Assembly (NCBI GenBank): GCA_017538965.1
Contig: JAFYHU010000090.1
Span: 1 to 63,713 of the forward strand
Direction of reading: 5' to 3'
Length of the DNA stretch: 63,713 nt
Source: Oscillospiraceae bacterium
GTDB taxonomy: Bacteria; Bacillota; Clostridia; Oscillospirales; Oscillospiraceae
The translations under genes were made by a program, and so were the position numbers. The notes beneath the pieces were generated by a model. The model had not been told where the DNA came from and did no database searches. It saw nothing but the letters and a program-made list of their open reading frames with translations. This document shows, piece after piece, positions 28,188-37,146 of the stretch (its first letter is position 1; each line of letters opens with the position of its first letter).

Positions 28188-28748
28188 ATGACAATAACCG
28201 GATCCAAATTCAACACCCGCACGCTGACAAGCCTTGCCCTGCTGACCGCGCTGGAGATCGTGCTGTCCCGCTTTCTCTCAATCAACGCCTGGAACATCAA
28301 GATCGGATTCAGCTTTGTGCCGATTGTCGTCGCCGCCCTGCTTTTCGGGCCGCTTGAGGCCGGCATCGTCGCCGCGCTGGGCGACTTTCTGGGGGCGATT
28401 CTGTTCCCCATCGGGGCCTACTTCCCCGGTTTCACGCTGACGGCCTTCCTGACCGGCTGCGTCTTCGGTTTCTTTCTGCACAAAAAGCAGGGCTGGCCGC
28501 AGATTCTTGCCGCGGTCGGCATCAATCAGTTCGTCCTCAGCCTGTTTCTCAACACGCTGTGGATTTCCATCCTCTACGGTTCTCCCTACGGTCCGCTGCT
28601 GGCGACACGGATCGTGCAGTGCCTGATTCTGACGGCGGTTCAGGTCCTCGGCATTCGAATCATCCGGGATACCCTGATCCGCCGCAGGAAGAAAGACGCC
28701 GTCACCGAAGACGAAAGGACAGAAAGCAATGACGGAACAGCTGGTTAA
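28188..28748 (+). CDS. folT: folate ECF transporter S component
   Basis: A 186-residue integral membrane protein with about five or six membrane segments, of the FolT family of substrate-binding subunits of energy-coupling-factor importers. Typical parts: TRTLTSLALLTALEIVLSRF, IKIGFSFVPIVVAALLFGPL, and GALVAALGDFLG-like AGIVAALGDFLGAILFPIGA. It binds folate and works with an EcfAAT module encoded elsewhere. Its expression is controlled by the THF riboswitch directly upstream, which supports folate as substrate. It overlaps fchA by 20 nt. The charged C-terminal tail (RRRKKDAVTEDERTE) is cytoplasmic. Confidence 0.92.
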   Translation: MTITGSKFNTRTLTSLALLTALEIVLSRFLSINAWNIKIGFSFVPIVVAALLFGPLEAGIVAALGDFLGAILFPIGAYFPGFTLTAFLTGCVFGFFLHKKQGWPQILAAVGINQFVLSLFLNTLWISILYGSPYGPLLATRIVQCLILTAVQVLGIRIIRDTLIRRRKKDAVTEDERTESNDGTAG

Positions 28749-29361
28749 TCTGAGCTGCCGGGATTTTTCCGGGCAGCTGGCATCCAAAGCGCCGGTTCCC
28801 GGAGGAGGGGGCGCGGCCGCGCTGACCGCCGCGCTCGCGGCAGCCCTGTGCGCCATGGCGGCGCGGCTCACGATCGGGAAGAAAAACTTCCTCCCGTACG
28901 AGGAGGATCATCAGCGGATCATCGCGGCGGCCGACGCGCTGCGCGAGCGTTTCCTCCGGCTGATTGAGGAAGACGCCGCCGCTTTCGAGCCGCTCTCGAA
29001 AATCTACGCCATGGACAAAAGCCTTCCCGGTTATCCGGAAAAGCTGACCGAGGCGACCCTGAACGCGGCGGAAGCGCCCTTTGCAGCGCTGCGCTGCTGC
29101 TGCGATCTGATCGTGCTGCTGGAGGAGCTGCGCGAAAAGTGCAGCGTGCTGCTGCTGTCGGATGTGGGATGCGCGGCGGCTTCCGCCCGGTCCGTGCTGG
29201 AGTGCGCGGCGATGAACGTCTTTGTCAACACGCGTCTGCTCCCGGACAGCAGCCGGGCGCGGGACCTGGCGGCACAGACCGAAGCCATGCTTCGGGAATT
29301 CGTCCCGAGAGCGCAGGCGGTTTCGGATTCCGTGACCGCTTTTCTGAGGGAGCCGAAATGA
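28729..29361 (+). CDS. fchA: methenyltetrahydrofolate cyclohydrolase (cyclodeaminase family)
   Basis: A 210-residue protein of the formiminotransferase-cyclodeaminase C-terminal family. The signature APVPGGGGAAALTAALAAAL (residues 21-40) is followed by ARLTIGKKNF, both typical. In clostridial and acetogen pathways the stand-alone protein, FchA, hydrolyses methenyl-THF to 10-formyl-THF. Here it would replace the cyclohydrolase activity that FolD appears to lack. It overlaps folT by 20 nt and the next gene by 4 nt (ATGA), so it is a true operon member under the THF riboswitch. A histidine-pathway cyclodeaminase is less likely because no hut genes are near. Confidence 0.88.
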   Translation: MTEQLVNLSCRDFSGQLASKAPVPGGGGAAALTAALAAALCAMAARLTIGKKNFLPYEEDHQRIIAAADALRERFLRLIEEDAAAFEPLSKIYAMDKSLPGYPEKLTEATLNAAEAPFAALRCCCDLIVLLEELREKCSVLLLSDVGCAAASARSVLECAAMNVFVNTRLLPDSSRARDLAAQTEAMLREFVPRAQAVSDSVTAFLREPK

Positions 29362-29984
29362 AAAAACTGTCTCTTTTCGTATCGGCCGTTCTGGCCGGGA
29401 TCAGCATCGGCCTCGGAGGCCTCGCGTTTCTTTCGGCGGAGAACCGGATTCCGGGCGCCGCGCTCTTCACCGTCGGGCTCTTCTGCGTCTGCACCTTCGG
29501 CTTTCATCTGTTCACCGGAAAGGTCTGCTATGTTTTTCAGAACGACCGGGCCTATGCGCTGGACCTGCCCCTGATCTGGCTGGGGAATCTGGCCGGCACC
29601 GGCGCCGCGGCGCTTTTCGCTTCCCTGACGCGAAACGGAGCGGCCCTGCAGGAAAAGGCCATGGGACTCTGTCAGACCAAGCTGAACGACAGCCTGCTCA
29701 GTCTGTTTTTCCTGGGTCTTCTCTGCAACATTTTCATCTACATTGCCGTGGAAGGATATAAAAACAATCCCCACGAGCTCGGGAAATACCTGTCTCTGTT
29801 CTTCGGCGTCATGGTATTTATTCTCTCCGGAACCGAGCACTGCGTCGCCGACATGTTCTATTTCTGGATTGCGCAGGCCTGGTCCGGCCGGGCCGCCGTC
29901 TGCATTCTCGTCATCAGCCTCGGCAACGCCGCCGGCGGCGTACTTCTCCCCCTGCTCCGGGAGCTTGCCGGACGATCCCGATAA
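29358..29984 (+). CDS. formate/nitrite transporter (FNT family)
   Basis: A 208-residue membrane protein with about six helices. FNT-type marks: SAVLAGISIGLGGLAFLSAE at the start, TGKVCYVFQ after the second helix, and GTEHCVADMFYF, which holds the conserved pore histidine of the fifth helix. It is somewhat shorter than the usual 260-280 residues because the cytoplasmic termini are trimmed. Coupling to fchA by ATGA and presence of fhs suggest formate as substrate, moving it in or out to balance one-carbon metabolism. Nitrite or hydrosulfide cannot be excluded. Confidence 0.85.
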   Translation: MKKLSLFVSAVLAGISIGLGGLAFLSAENRIPGAALFTVGLFCVCTFGFHLFTGKVCYVFQNDRAYALDLPLIWLGNLAGTGAAALFASLTRNGAALQEKAMGLCQTKLNDSLLSLFFLGLLCNIFIYIAVEGYKNNPHELGKYLSLFFGVMVFILSGTEHCVADMFYFWIAQAWSGRAAVCILVISLGNAAGGVLLPLLRELAGRSR

Positions 29985-31559
29985 AAAGGAAAGCAGCTTT
30001 CTGCTCATCTGGAGTGCCCGTTCTGATTTCGAAACCCGGTCACAGATCCCGAACCCCCTGCGATAAAAACCCCCCGGCTTACGCCATAAGGAAAGCGGCT
30101 TTCTGCTCATCTGCAGTGGTCGTTCTGATTTCGAAACCCGGTCACAATTCCCGAGCCTCCTGCATGAAAAAACCCCTGCTGACGCAGTGGGTTTTTTATA
30201 ATTTCCAACGTCTTCCTCTTCCGTGTCGTAGGGAGCATAACGACGCGCGAGAAGCGTGAAAAACTCCACGCCCGTAGGGAGCGATCCCTAGATCGCTCCG
30301 CAATCCCAGCGGAGGGTGTCCACCTGGTTACAGATTACTCCCGGAACGCTCACCGCAGAAAACACAAAACAAGAAAATGCGGCGGGATAAGGTACGTGCG
30401 AGCACCAAACTGAAAATCCGCGTAATTGCAGAAAGCCGGAGTCGGGCATCAGAAAACGTTTTCGTAGAGCACCCGACTCCGGCTCCTGCATTTGCGCGGC
30501 AGGGAAGGTAGGTGGCTCGCTCTCAACCCCTGCGCCGCGCTTTGGTGTAATGGGAAAGAATATGCGTTAGATTGGAGCCTTGTCCCTCGCACTGATGTTT
30601 CTCCGCCACGCTTTTTGTTACTGTCATTGCGAAACCAGTGTCGCAACACTGGTTGTGGCAATCCGCATCCCCGACGGAAAGTCTCCGTCGCGCTTTTCTT
30701 AAGGAAAGCGGCTTTCTGCCCATCTGGAGTAGTCGTTCTGATTTCGAAACCCGGTCACAATTTCCGAGCCTCCGGCATGAAAAAACCCCTGCTGACGCAG
30801 TGGGTTTTTATAACTTCCAACCTCTCCCTCTTCCGTATCGTAGGGAGCATAACGATGCGCGAGAAACGCGTGACGATCCGAGCTTGCTGCTCCAGATCGC
30901 TCCGCAATCCCTGCGCCCGCAGGCGCCCTTCCCCTCATGGAATCGCGCAATGCCGCTGCCTATGGCAGAGGAAGGCATTGCGGGATTACTGCAGCGGTCG
31001 GAGAATCGGAGGATCAGCGTAAGCCCGAACGATTCTCCGGGTACCGCAAAGCGGAGAAGGTGGCATCCGGCGTCTCACGCAAGCCGGATGACGGATGAGG
31101 TGTTCCCGCCCGCAGGCGAGAAAGCCCGACTTCAGCTTCCTGCAATTGCGCGGCAGGGAACGTTTCCCCTCGCTCTCAACCCCTGCGCCGCGCTTCGTTT
31201 GTCGAGACGGTTTTGCGCGTTTGGTCGGGACCAAGTGCGAGTAGAAAGCCGGCAGTGGTGGCACTTGGTAATGCCTCCCTATGGATGGCAAGAATAAACA
31301 TGTACCCAATAATCATTCGCGGCAGCAGTGGCTGGTCAGGGGCTTACCGTTCCCTGGCCGCGAAACAGTATGGCCTGATTGGGAGTCACCCCGCATCCCC
31401 GATGGAAAGCCCAGCAAAGCGGGTTTCCATCGGAAAGGACGAGCAGCGGAGGGAGTGAGCTTTCCTCACGCCTGAGGGAAGCGAATGATCCGGAGCTTGT
31501 GAGGACGCGGCCGCGAAACAATAAAGCCTGATTGGGAGCGAAATTCGACTTTTCGGGGA
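29985..31559. repeat. 1.6-kb noncoding cluster of mosaic repeats
   Basis: No supported gene. Three copies of a repeat starting GGAAAGCGGCTTTCTGC and containing GTTCTGATTTCGAAACCCGG (about 29988-30062 partial, 30097-30250, 30703-30860). The full copies hold an intrinsic terminator-like hairpin AAACCCCTGC-N4-GCAGTGGGTTT (about 30173-30197 and 30784-30808), which can end the folate operon. Also present: the palindrome (30278-30299), a copy of the GTCATTGCGA repeat (30578-30672), GCAGGCGCC motifs, the TTCGCGGCAGC...GGCCGCGAA element (31316-31364) and the hairpin repeat 31400-31509 (inverted copy of 11797-11908). Confidence 0.85.
30428..30489. repeat. long imperfect inverted repeat (MITE-like)
   Basis: GCAGAAAGCCGGAGTCGGG pairs with CCCGACTCCGGCTCCTGC around a palindromic GAAAACGTTTTC core; the pairing extends outward into CCGCGTAATT / AATTTGCGCGG-like ends. 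The end motif CTGCAATTACGCGG also borders the repeats at 9010, 20757, 21079 and 31139. Confidence 0.75.
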
Positions 31560-32945
31560 TCATTCCAGCCGGAGGTCGTCCCGGGTGATGTTCCTGAGCC
31601 ATTTTTTGCTGCGGTAGTGGCTGAGGACCCAGGGCCATTTGACAAACTCATCCGTGCACAGCAGGAAATACACCCACAGAGGCGGAAGCTTCAGCACCGC
31701 CGCGGCCAGAAAGCCCAGCGGCACCGCATAGCACCACATGTCGATCGTATCGCAGATCATGCCGAAACGGCTGTCGCCGCCGGCGCGGAAAATCCCCGCG
31801 ATCAGCGTGGTGTTGACGGCCGCGCCCATGACGTAATAGGAATTGATCAGCAGCATGACCCGCAGATAGCCCTTTCCGGTTTCCGTCAGCCGGGCAAAGC
31901 TGAGCACGGGACGTATGGTCAGCAGGATCAGCACGCCGCCGATCAGCCCCGAAAGGATCGTCAGGCGCATAATCGCTTTAGCCGCCCGGTCGGCTTCCTT
32001 CATCCGGTTATTCCCGATCAGATGGCCCAGAAGGATGCTGCCCGCGCTCGCGATGCTGAAGCAGAGCACGGTCGCGAAGCTGCGCACCTGCGAAACAAAG
32101 GAGTTCGCAGCCACCATATCCGAGCCGAGAAACTGGCCGATGATGACGGAATACATCGAAAAGGCCAGCCCCCAGCTCACATCGTTGATCAGAGCGGGCA
32201 TGGCCATCTTCAGGAAATCGTGAAACAGCGGTTTGCTGCGGAGAAACAGGCAGCGCGGATGGAGCTTAACATCGCGGCTTCGCGCGGAGACGATCAGGCT
32301 CAGCGCCAGTTCGATCAGACGGCTCGCGGAGGTGGCAAGCGCCACACCCTTCGCCCCCATGCGCGGCGCGCCGAAGAGGCCGAAGATGAACACGGCGTTC
32401 AGGAGAATATTCAGGCTGAAGGCGGTAACGTTGAGCGCGGTCGCAATGGCCACCCGGCCCACGCTGCGCAGCACGGCGAGATAGATCTCCGTCACGCCCC
32501 AGCAGAGGTAGGCGATCCCGACCAGACGCAGGTATTCGGCGCCGATGGCAATCAGCTCGGGATCGGGGGTAAAGACCCGCATCATCTGCTCCGGGACCGT
32601 AAAGGCCGCCAGCGCAGCAAGCGCCGAGATCAGAAGCGAAAAGCGCAGCGCAATGCCCTCAACCGCCTCGATGGCACGCAGATCGCCCTTTCCGTAATAC
32701 TGCGCGCACAGCATGGTGGCTCCCGTTCCGAGGCCGTAATAGACCATGAAGAGAACCATGGCATACTGGGCTGCCAGGGAAACCGCCGAGATATGCGCCT
32801 GGCCCACGAAATTGAGCATGACGACATCGGCCGAGGTCACGGCAGCACTCAGCAGGTCCTGCAGGATAATCGGCCAGGTCAGGGCTCCGATGCGGGCATA
32901 CAGGCTTCGGTCGTCAGACAGACGGTTTTCCGGGTTCAGTCTCAT
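31560..32945 (-). CDS. MATE-family efflux transporter
   Basis: A 461-residue membrane protein with the 12-helix MATE pattern: two homologous halves beginning IGALTWPIILQDLLSAAVTS and MAMPALINDVSWGLAFSMYS, and the family-like LRLVGIAYLCWGVTEIYLAV. It would export cationic compounds or drugs with sodium or protons. It has its own promoter (32982-33010), inside the 3' end of cbiC, and its stop borders the repeat cluster, so it is probably not part of the cobalamin operon, although read-through is possible. The substrate is unknown. Confidence 0.9.
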   Translation of the reverse strand: MRLNPENRLSDDRSLYARIGALTWPIILQDLLSAAVTSADVVMLNFVGQAHISAVSLAAQYAMVLFMVYYGLGTGATMLCAQYYGKGDLRAIEAVEGIALRFSLLISALAALAAFTVPEQMMRVFTPDPELIAIGAEYLRLVGIAYLCWGVTEIYLAVLRSVGRVAIATALNVTAFSLNILLNAVFIFGLFGAPRMGAKGVALATSASRLIELALSLIVSARSRDVKLHPRCLFLRSKPLFHDFLKMAMPALINDVSWGLAFSMYSVIIGQFLGSDMVAANSFVSQVRSFATVLCFSIASAGSILLGHLIGNNRMKEADRAAKAIMRLTILSGLIGGVLILLTIRPVLSFARLTETGKGYLRVMLLINSYYVMGAAVNTTLIAGIFRAGGDSRFGMICDTIDMWCYAVPLGFLAAAVLKLPPLWVYFLLCTDEFVKWPWVLSHYRSKKWLRNITRDDLRLE

Positions 32946-32981
32946 GGATTCACAATCCCTGTGCTTTCGAAATTCCGCCTT

Positions 32982-33010
32982 ATTCTAAATGCTGACGGCC
33001 TGTTTGTCAA
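32982..33010 (-). promoter_or_regulatory. promoter of the MATE gene
   Basis: Minus strand: consensus TTGACA (33005-33010), 17-nt spacer, TAGAAT (32982-32987), starting over the stop codon of cbiC and 37 nt from the MATE ATG. Confidence 0.8.
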
Positions 33011-33657
33011 ATCTGCGGGTTTTCCGGCCTGCATGCCGCATAGAGCAGCGCGTTGCAGATTGCCACGGCGACCGTACTGCCGCCCTTGCAGCCCATGGCG
33101 AAGACGGCGGGCACATCGAAGCGGCTGCAGACCGAAAAGGCGCGTTCCTTGCTCTCCGTCACGTTGACAAAGCCGACCGGCACGCCGATCACCAGCGCCG
33201 GACGCAGCCCCTGTTCGATGTGTTCGGAAAGGCGCAGGAGCGCCGTCGGGGCGTTGCCGACGGCATAGACGGCGTTCGGAAACAGGGCTGCGGCATGGTC
33301 CATGGAGACGACCGCTCTTGTCACGCCGCGCTCTTTTGCCGCGCGGGCGACATCGTCCTCGGCCATGAAACAGCGCGCCGTACAGCGCAGTTCCCGAAGA
33401 GCCGGTCTGCTGAGCCCCGCGAGGGCCATGTTGGTGTCCGTAACAATGACGCCGCCGGGCAGCGCCGCCAGCGCATGCCGGACGGCCTCCGGCGTAAAGC
33501 GCAGGGTTTCGGCATAATCAAAGTCCGCCGTGGTGTGAATCACGCGCCTGACGACGGGCGCGATTTCCTCCGGCAGCACGATGCCGCGCGCGGAAAGCTC
33601 ACGCGAGATGATCGCCATGCTCTCCCGTTCAATCTCGTCGGGTTTCGTTATCTTCAT
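33007..33657 (-). CDS. cbiC: cobalt-precorrin-8 methylmutase
   Basis: A 216-residue CbiC/CobH protein that moves a methyl group from C11 to C12 to make cobyrinic acid. Marks: VRRVIHTTADFDYAETLRFT (with the catalytic histidine), GGVIVTDTNMALAGLS, and VIGVPVGFVNVTESKERAF. The start at 33657 overlaps the cbiP stop by 4 nt; the longer frame upstream is only overlap. It is the last gene of the cobalamin operon. The C-terminus (ICNALLYAACRPENPQI) is normal for the family. Confidence 0.93.
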   Translation of the reverse strand: MKITKPDEIERESMAIISRELSARGIVLPEEIAPVVRRVIHTTADFDYAETLRFTPEAVRHALAALPGGVIVTDTNMALAGLSRPALRELRCTARCFMAEDDVARAAKERGVTRAVVSMDHAAALFPNAVYAVGNAPTALLRLSEHIEQGLRPALVIGVPVGFVNVTESKERAFSVCSRFDVPAVFAMGCKGGSTVAVAICNALLYAACRPENPQI

Positions 33658-35138
33658 CCGGCCGTCTCCTCCATGATCCGATAAACCGCATCCAGATCCA
33701 GCGCTTCGCGTACGGCGGAGGCCAGCAGGTCGTACTGGCGCTCTTTCACCGCCTGCCGGGGCTCCGCCGCTCCGGTTTCCGGCGGGATGCCCGCGCGAGC
33801 GCACAGCCAGGCGGCGAGCTTTTCCACCGCATCGCCGCTGTCGAAGAGACCGTGCAGATAGGTGCCGAACACGTTTCCCTGCCGGCATCCGTCCGTTCTG
33901 CCGTCTTCCAGGCGGCAGAACGCCTCGCCCTCTCCCCCGGTTCTGCCCATGTGGATTTCATAGCCTTCCAGCACGGCTCCGTCCAGCGGTCCTCCTGCAG
34001 CGATTCCGCGGACGCGCGTGAGAGTTTTCCCCGGCACAAACTCCGTTCTGCAGGGCAGCAGGCCCATGCCGCGAAGAGAAGGCAGATTTCCCTCCGCAGC
34101 GTCCGCATCCTCGATGCGCTCGCCCAGCATCTGGTAGCCGCCGCAGATCCCCAGCACCGGGGTACCGGCCGCGGCAAGGCGCCGGATCGCAGCCTCGAGA
34201 CCGTTCCGGCGCAGCCAGAGCAGATCCTCCATCGTGCTTTTTGTACCGGGCAGGATCACAAGATCCGGCGTCCCCAGTCCGGATGCGCGGTCCACATAGC
34301 GCAGGCCCAGCACAGGATGTGCCTCCAGCGGAGCGAAATCGGTGAAGTTCGCGATATGCGGCAGGCGGATGACCGCGAGATCAATCGGCCGGCCGGTCTG
34401 CGAGACGGCAAGACGCGGGGAGAGAGAATCCTCGTCGTCAATATCGACATGCAGAAACGGCACAACGCCCAGCACCGGGATGCCGGTCAGGTCTTCCAGC
34501 TGCTTCAGGCCCGGCCGCAGAAGCGCGGCATCTCCGCGGAATTTGTTGATGATCAGGCCCCGGACCCGCGCGCGCTCGGTTTCCGTCAGCAGCATCACGG
34601 TTCCGTACAGCTGGGCAAACACGCCGCCGCGGTCGATATCGCCCGCCAGCAGCACCGGCGCGCGGACAAGCTCGGCCAGACCCATGTTGACAATGTCGTT
34701 TTCGCGCAGATTGATCTCCGCCGGACTGCCCGCGCCTTCGATCACAATCACGTCGTTCTCCGCCGCGAGGCTCTCGTACGCCGCCAGGATCTCGGGAATC
34801 AGCTGTTTTTTATACGCAAAATAGTCCGCAGCCGCCATCTGGGCGCGCACCCGGCCGTTTACGATGACCTGGCTTCCCACATCGCTGGAGGGCTTGAGCA
34901 GAACCGGGTTCATGCGCACGTCCGGTTCCGCGCCTGCGGCCTCGGCCTGCACGGCCTGCGCGCGGCCGATCTCAAGCAGATCGCGCGTGACAAAGCTGTT
35001 GAGCGCCATGTTCTGACTTTTGAAGGGGGCAACCCGCAGGCCGTCCTGCCGGAAAATACGGCAGAGCGCCGTACACAGCAGGCTTTTGCCGGCGCCTGAC
35101 ATGGTGCCCTGGATCATGATGCATTTTGCTCTGCTCAT
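33654..35138 (-). CDS. cbiP: cobyric acid synthase
   Basis: A 494-residue glutamine amidotransferase that amidates positions b, d, e and g of adenosyl-cobyrinate a,c-diamide. The N-terminal ATPase half has IQGTMSGAGKSLLCTALCRI (P-loop at about 9-18) and VIVIEGAGSPAEINLRENDI; the C-terminal half is a GATase-1 domain with GTPVLGICGGYQMLGE containing the catalytic cysteine and a late LHGLFDS. It overlaps cobD (ATGA) and cbiC. Full length. Confidence 0.95.
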   Translation of the reverse strand: MSRAKCIMIQGTMSGAGKSLLCTALCRIFRQDGLRVAPFKSQNMALNSFVTRDLLEIGRAQAVQAEAAGAEPDVRMNPVLLKPSSDVGSQVIVNGRVRAQMAAADYFAYKKQLIPEILAAYESLAAENDVIVIEGAGSPAEINLRENDIVNMGLAELVRAPVLLAGDIDRGGVFAQLYGTVMLLTETERARVRGLIINKFRGDAALLRPGLKQLEDLTGIPVLGVVPFLHVDIDDEDSLSPRLAVSQTGRPIDLAVIRLPHIANFTDFAPLEAHPVLGLRYVDRASGLGTPDLVILPGTKSTMEDLLWLRRNGLEAAIRRLAAAGTPVLGICGGYQMLGERIEDADAAEGNLPSLRGMGLLPCRTEFVPGKTLTRVRGIAAGGPLDGAVLEGYEIHMGRTGGEGEAFCRLEDGRTDGCRQGNVFGTYLHGLFDSGDAVEKLAAWLCARAGIPPETGAAEPRQAVKERQYDLLASAVREALDLDAVYRIMEETAG

Positions 35139-36181
35139 GTCAAAATCTCCCTCAAGGCTGCGGCAAGCCGGGCGTTGTCCTCCGGAGCGCGCACCGCAGC
35201 GCGGTACCAGTTTTCATTCAGGCCGCGGAAATCGGTACAGCTGCGGATCAGGATGCCGCGGTTCCGCAGCGCTTCTTCCAGCGGGGCAGCACAGAAAAAC
35301 AGCAGAAAATTTGCCTCCCCCGGAATGACCTTCAGGCCGAGCGTTTCCAGTTCTTTCTTCAGCCGCGGACGCTCTGTCCGGATCAGAGAGCGCAGGCGTT
35401 CCGGATAGTCACGCTCACGGAGCGCGGCCAGGCCTGCCGCCTGCGCCGGGACGGACACACTCCAGGGCGGGCCGGAGCCGTCGACCGCGTCGAGGAAGGC
35501 CCGGTCCGCGCACAGCGCATAGCCCAGCCTCACGCCCGCCATGCCGAAGAACTTGGTAAAAGCCCGGAGAATCAGCAGGTGAGAGCAGCTCTCCAGCAGC
35601 GCTTTCAGGGTGTGGCGCTCCGGCTCGTCGAGAAAGTCGAGAAAGCACTCGTCGACCATCAGGCGTACGGCGTTTTCTTCACAGCGCCGGACGATTCGGC
35701 GCAGCAGCTCCGGCTCGATCGTACGGCCGGTCGGGTTGTTGGGATTGCACAGGATCAGCAGATCGGGACGGCGGTCAATTTCCGGAAGAATCCGCTCCGT
35801 CAGCACAAAAGGCTCCGCCAGCGGGTGGAAGAGAATTTCGCATTCGACCGCCTTCAGCGCCGCCTCGTATTCGCTGAAGCAGGGAGCTGCCAGCAGCGCG
35901 CGTTTCGGTTTCAGGGCCAGGGCGGAACGCCAGATCAGATCGGCAGCGCCGCCGCCGCAGAGCACCCGGTCTTCCGGAACGCCTTCCCGCGCGGCAACGG
36001 CCGCACAGAGCGCGCGGCAGTTCGGGTCGGGATAGCGATCCGATTCCGGCGCCGCGTCCGCGATCGCCTTCCGCACTCCCTCCGGCACCCCGAGCGGGCT
36101 GATATTCGCTGAAAAATCCAGCGGTGCAAAGCCCCGGCTTTCGACAAAGGCCGTCGGGTCGCCTCCGTGCATCCGTTTCAT
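35135..36181 (-). CDS. cobD: threonine-phosphate decarboxylase, CobD-type aminotransferase fold
   Basis: A 348-residue PLP enzyme that makes (R)-1-amino-2-propanol phosphate for the nucleotide loop linker. Marks: MHGGDPTAFVESRGFAPLDF then SANISPLGVP, the typical CobD N-terminus; LLILCNPNNPTGR; and RAFTKFFGMAGVRLGY with the PLP lysine. It overlaps cbiB and cbiP by 4 nt each. ATG 36181 or the ATG three codons later could be the start. It could be confused with histidinol-phosphate aminotransferase, but the N-terminus and location decide for CobD. Confidence 0.93.
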   Translation of the reverse strand: MKRMHGGDPTAFVESRGFAPLDFSANISPLGVPEGVRKAIADAAPESDRYPDPNCRALCAAVAAREGVPEDRVLCGGGAADLIWRSALALKPKRALLAAPCFSEYEAALKAVECEILFHPLAEPFVLTERILPEIDRRPDLLILCNPNNPTGRTIEPELLRRIVRRCEENAVRLMVDECFLDFLDEPERHTLKALLESCSHLLILRAFTKFFGMAGVRLGYALCADRAFLDAVDGSGPPWSVSVPAQAAGLAALRERDYPERLRSLIRTERPRLKKELETLGLKVIPGEANFLLFFCAAPLEEALRNRGILIRSCTDFRGLNENWYRAAVRAPEDNARLAAALREILT

Positions 36182-37146
36182 CCCGGCATCCTCACAAACG
36201 CAAATCGCAGTGCCGCGCAGGTCAGCAGCAGCAATACATTTGCACAGATCATCATCCGGTCGGCGCGCAGGATATCCTCCGGCTCACAGGAACGGCGCGC
36301 GTCGCCGAGCGTGTTTTTTTCCACCCGCTTTCCGAAGTACCAGGCCTCTCCGCCGAGCTGAATGCCCAGGGAACCGGCGCAGGCGCTCTCCGTCTGGCCG
36401 GCATTGGGACTCTGATGGCGGCGGGCGTCGCGCCGCCAGATCCGGAAAGCTCCCGCCGCATCCTGTCCCGTCAGGGCGGCCGCGGCAACCCAGAACAGGG
36501 CGGCAATCCGCGAGGGGAGCCAGTTTGCCGCGTCATCGAGTCTGGCTGCCGCCCGGCCGAAGTACAGATACCGGTCGTTTCGATAGCCCAGCATGCTGTC
36601 CATGGTGTTGATCGCCTTGTAGAACAGCGCCAGCGGCGCGCCGCCGAGCGCCATGTACAGAAGCGGCGCGGCAACGCCGTCGGACGCGTTTTCCGCGACG
36701 GTCTCGACGGCGGCCTTTGCAACGCCCTCTTCGTCGAGGTGCTCGACATCCCGGCCGACGATGCGGGCAACCGCGCTGCGCGCAGCGGGAAGATCTCCTG
36801 CTCGCAGCGCATCACAGACTTTTCCGCTCTCCTCGGCGAGACCGCGCGCCGCAAGCGACTGCGCACACCAGAAGGTCTGCACCGCCAGTTCCGCCGCCGG
36901 GTGGAGGAGCCGGGCAAGGCGGCAGACGGCAAAGGAGAGGCCGAAGCACAGCAGCGGCAGCGAGACGGCGAGCATAGCGCCGCTGAGGAGCTCGCCGCGC
37001 GGCGTCCGGGGGAAGCGCGGACGCAGGCTGCGCTCGTACCGGGAAATAACTTTTCCCATGATCACAACCGGATGCGGAAGCCATGCAGGATCCCCGAAGA
37101 GCAGGTCGAGCGCAAAGCCCGTCAGCATCGCAGCAAGAATCAGCAT
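36178..37146 (-). CDS. cbiB: adenosylcobinamide-phosphate synthase
   Basis: A 322-residue integral membrane protein that joins the aminopropanol linker to adenosylcobyric acid. Typical parts: MLTGFALDLLFGDPAWLPHP, VIMGKVISRYERSLRP, and ALGGAPLALFYKAINTMDSM followed by LGYRNDRYLYFGRAAARLDD, a conserved loop of the family. It overlaps cobC by 7 nt and cobD by 4 nt. About five membrane helices are expected. Confidence 0.94.
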   Translation of the reverse strand: MLILAAMLTGFALDLLFGDPAWLPHPVVIMGKVISRYERSLRPRFPRTPRGELLSGAMLAVSLPLLCFGLSFAVCRLARLLHPAAELAVQTFWCAQSLAARGLAEESGKVCDALRAGDLPAARSAVARIVGRDVEHLDEEGVAKAAVETVAENASDGVAAPLLYMALGGAPLALFYKAINTMDSMLGYRNDRYLYFGRAAARLDDAANWLPSRIAALFWVAAAALTGQDAAGAFRIWRRDARRHQSPNAGQTESACAGSLGIQLGGEAWYFGKRVEKNTLGDARRSCEPEDILRADRMMICANVLLLLTCAALRFAFVRMPG

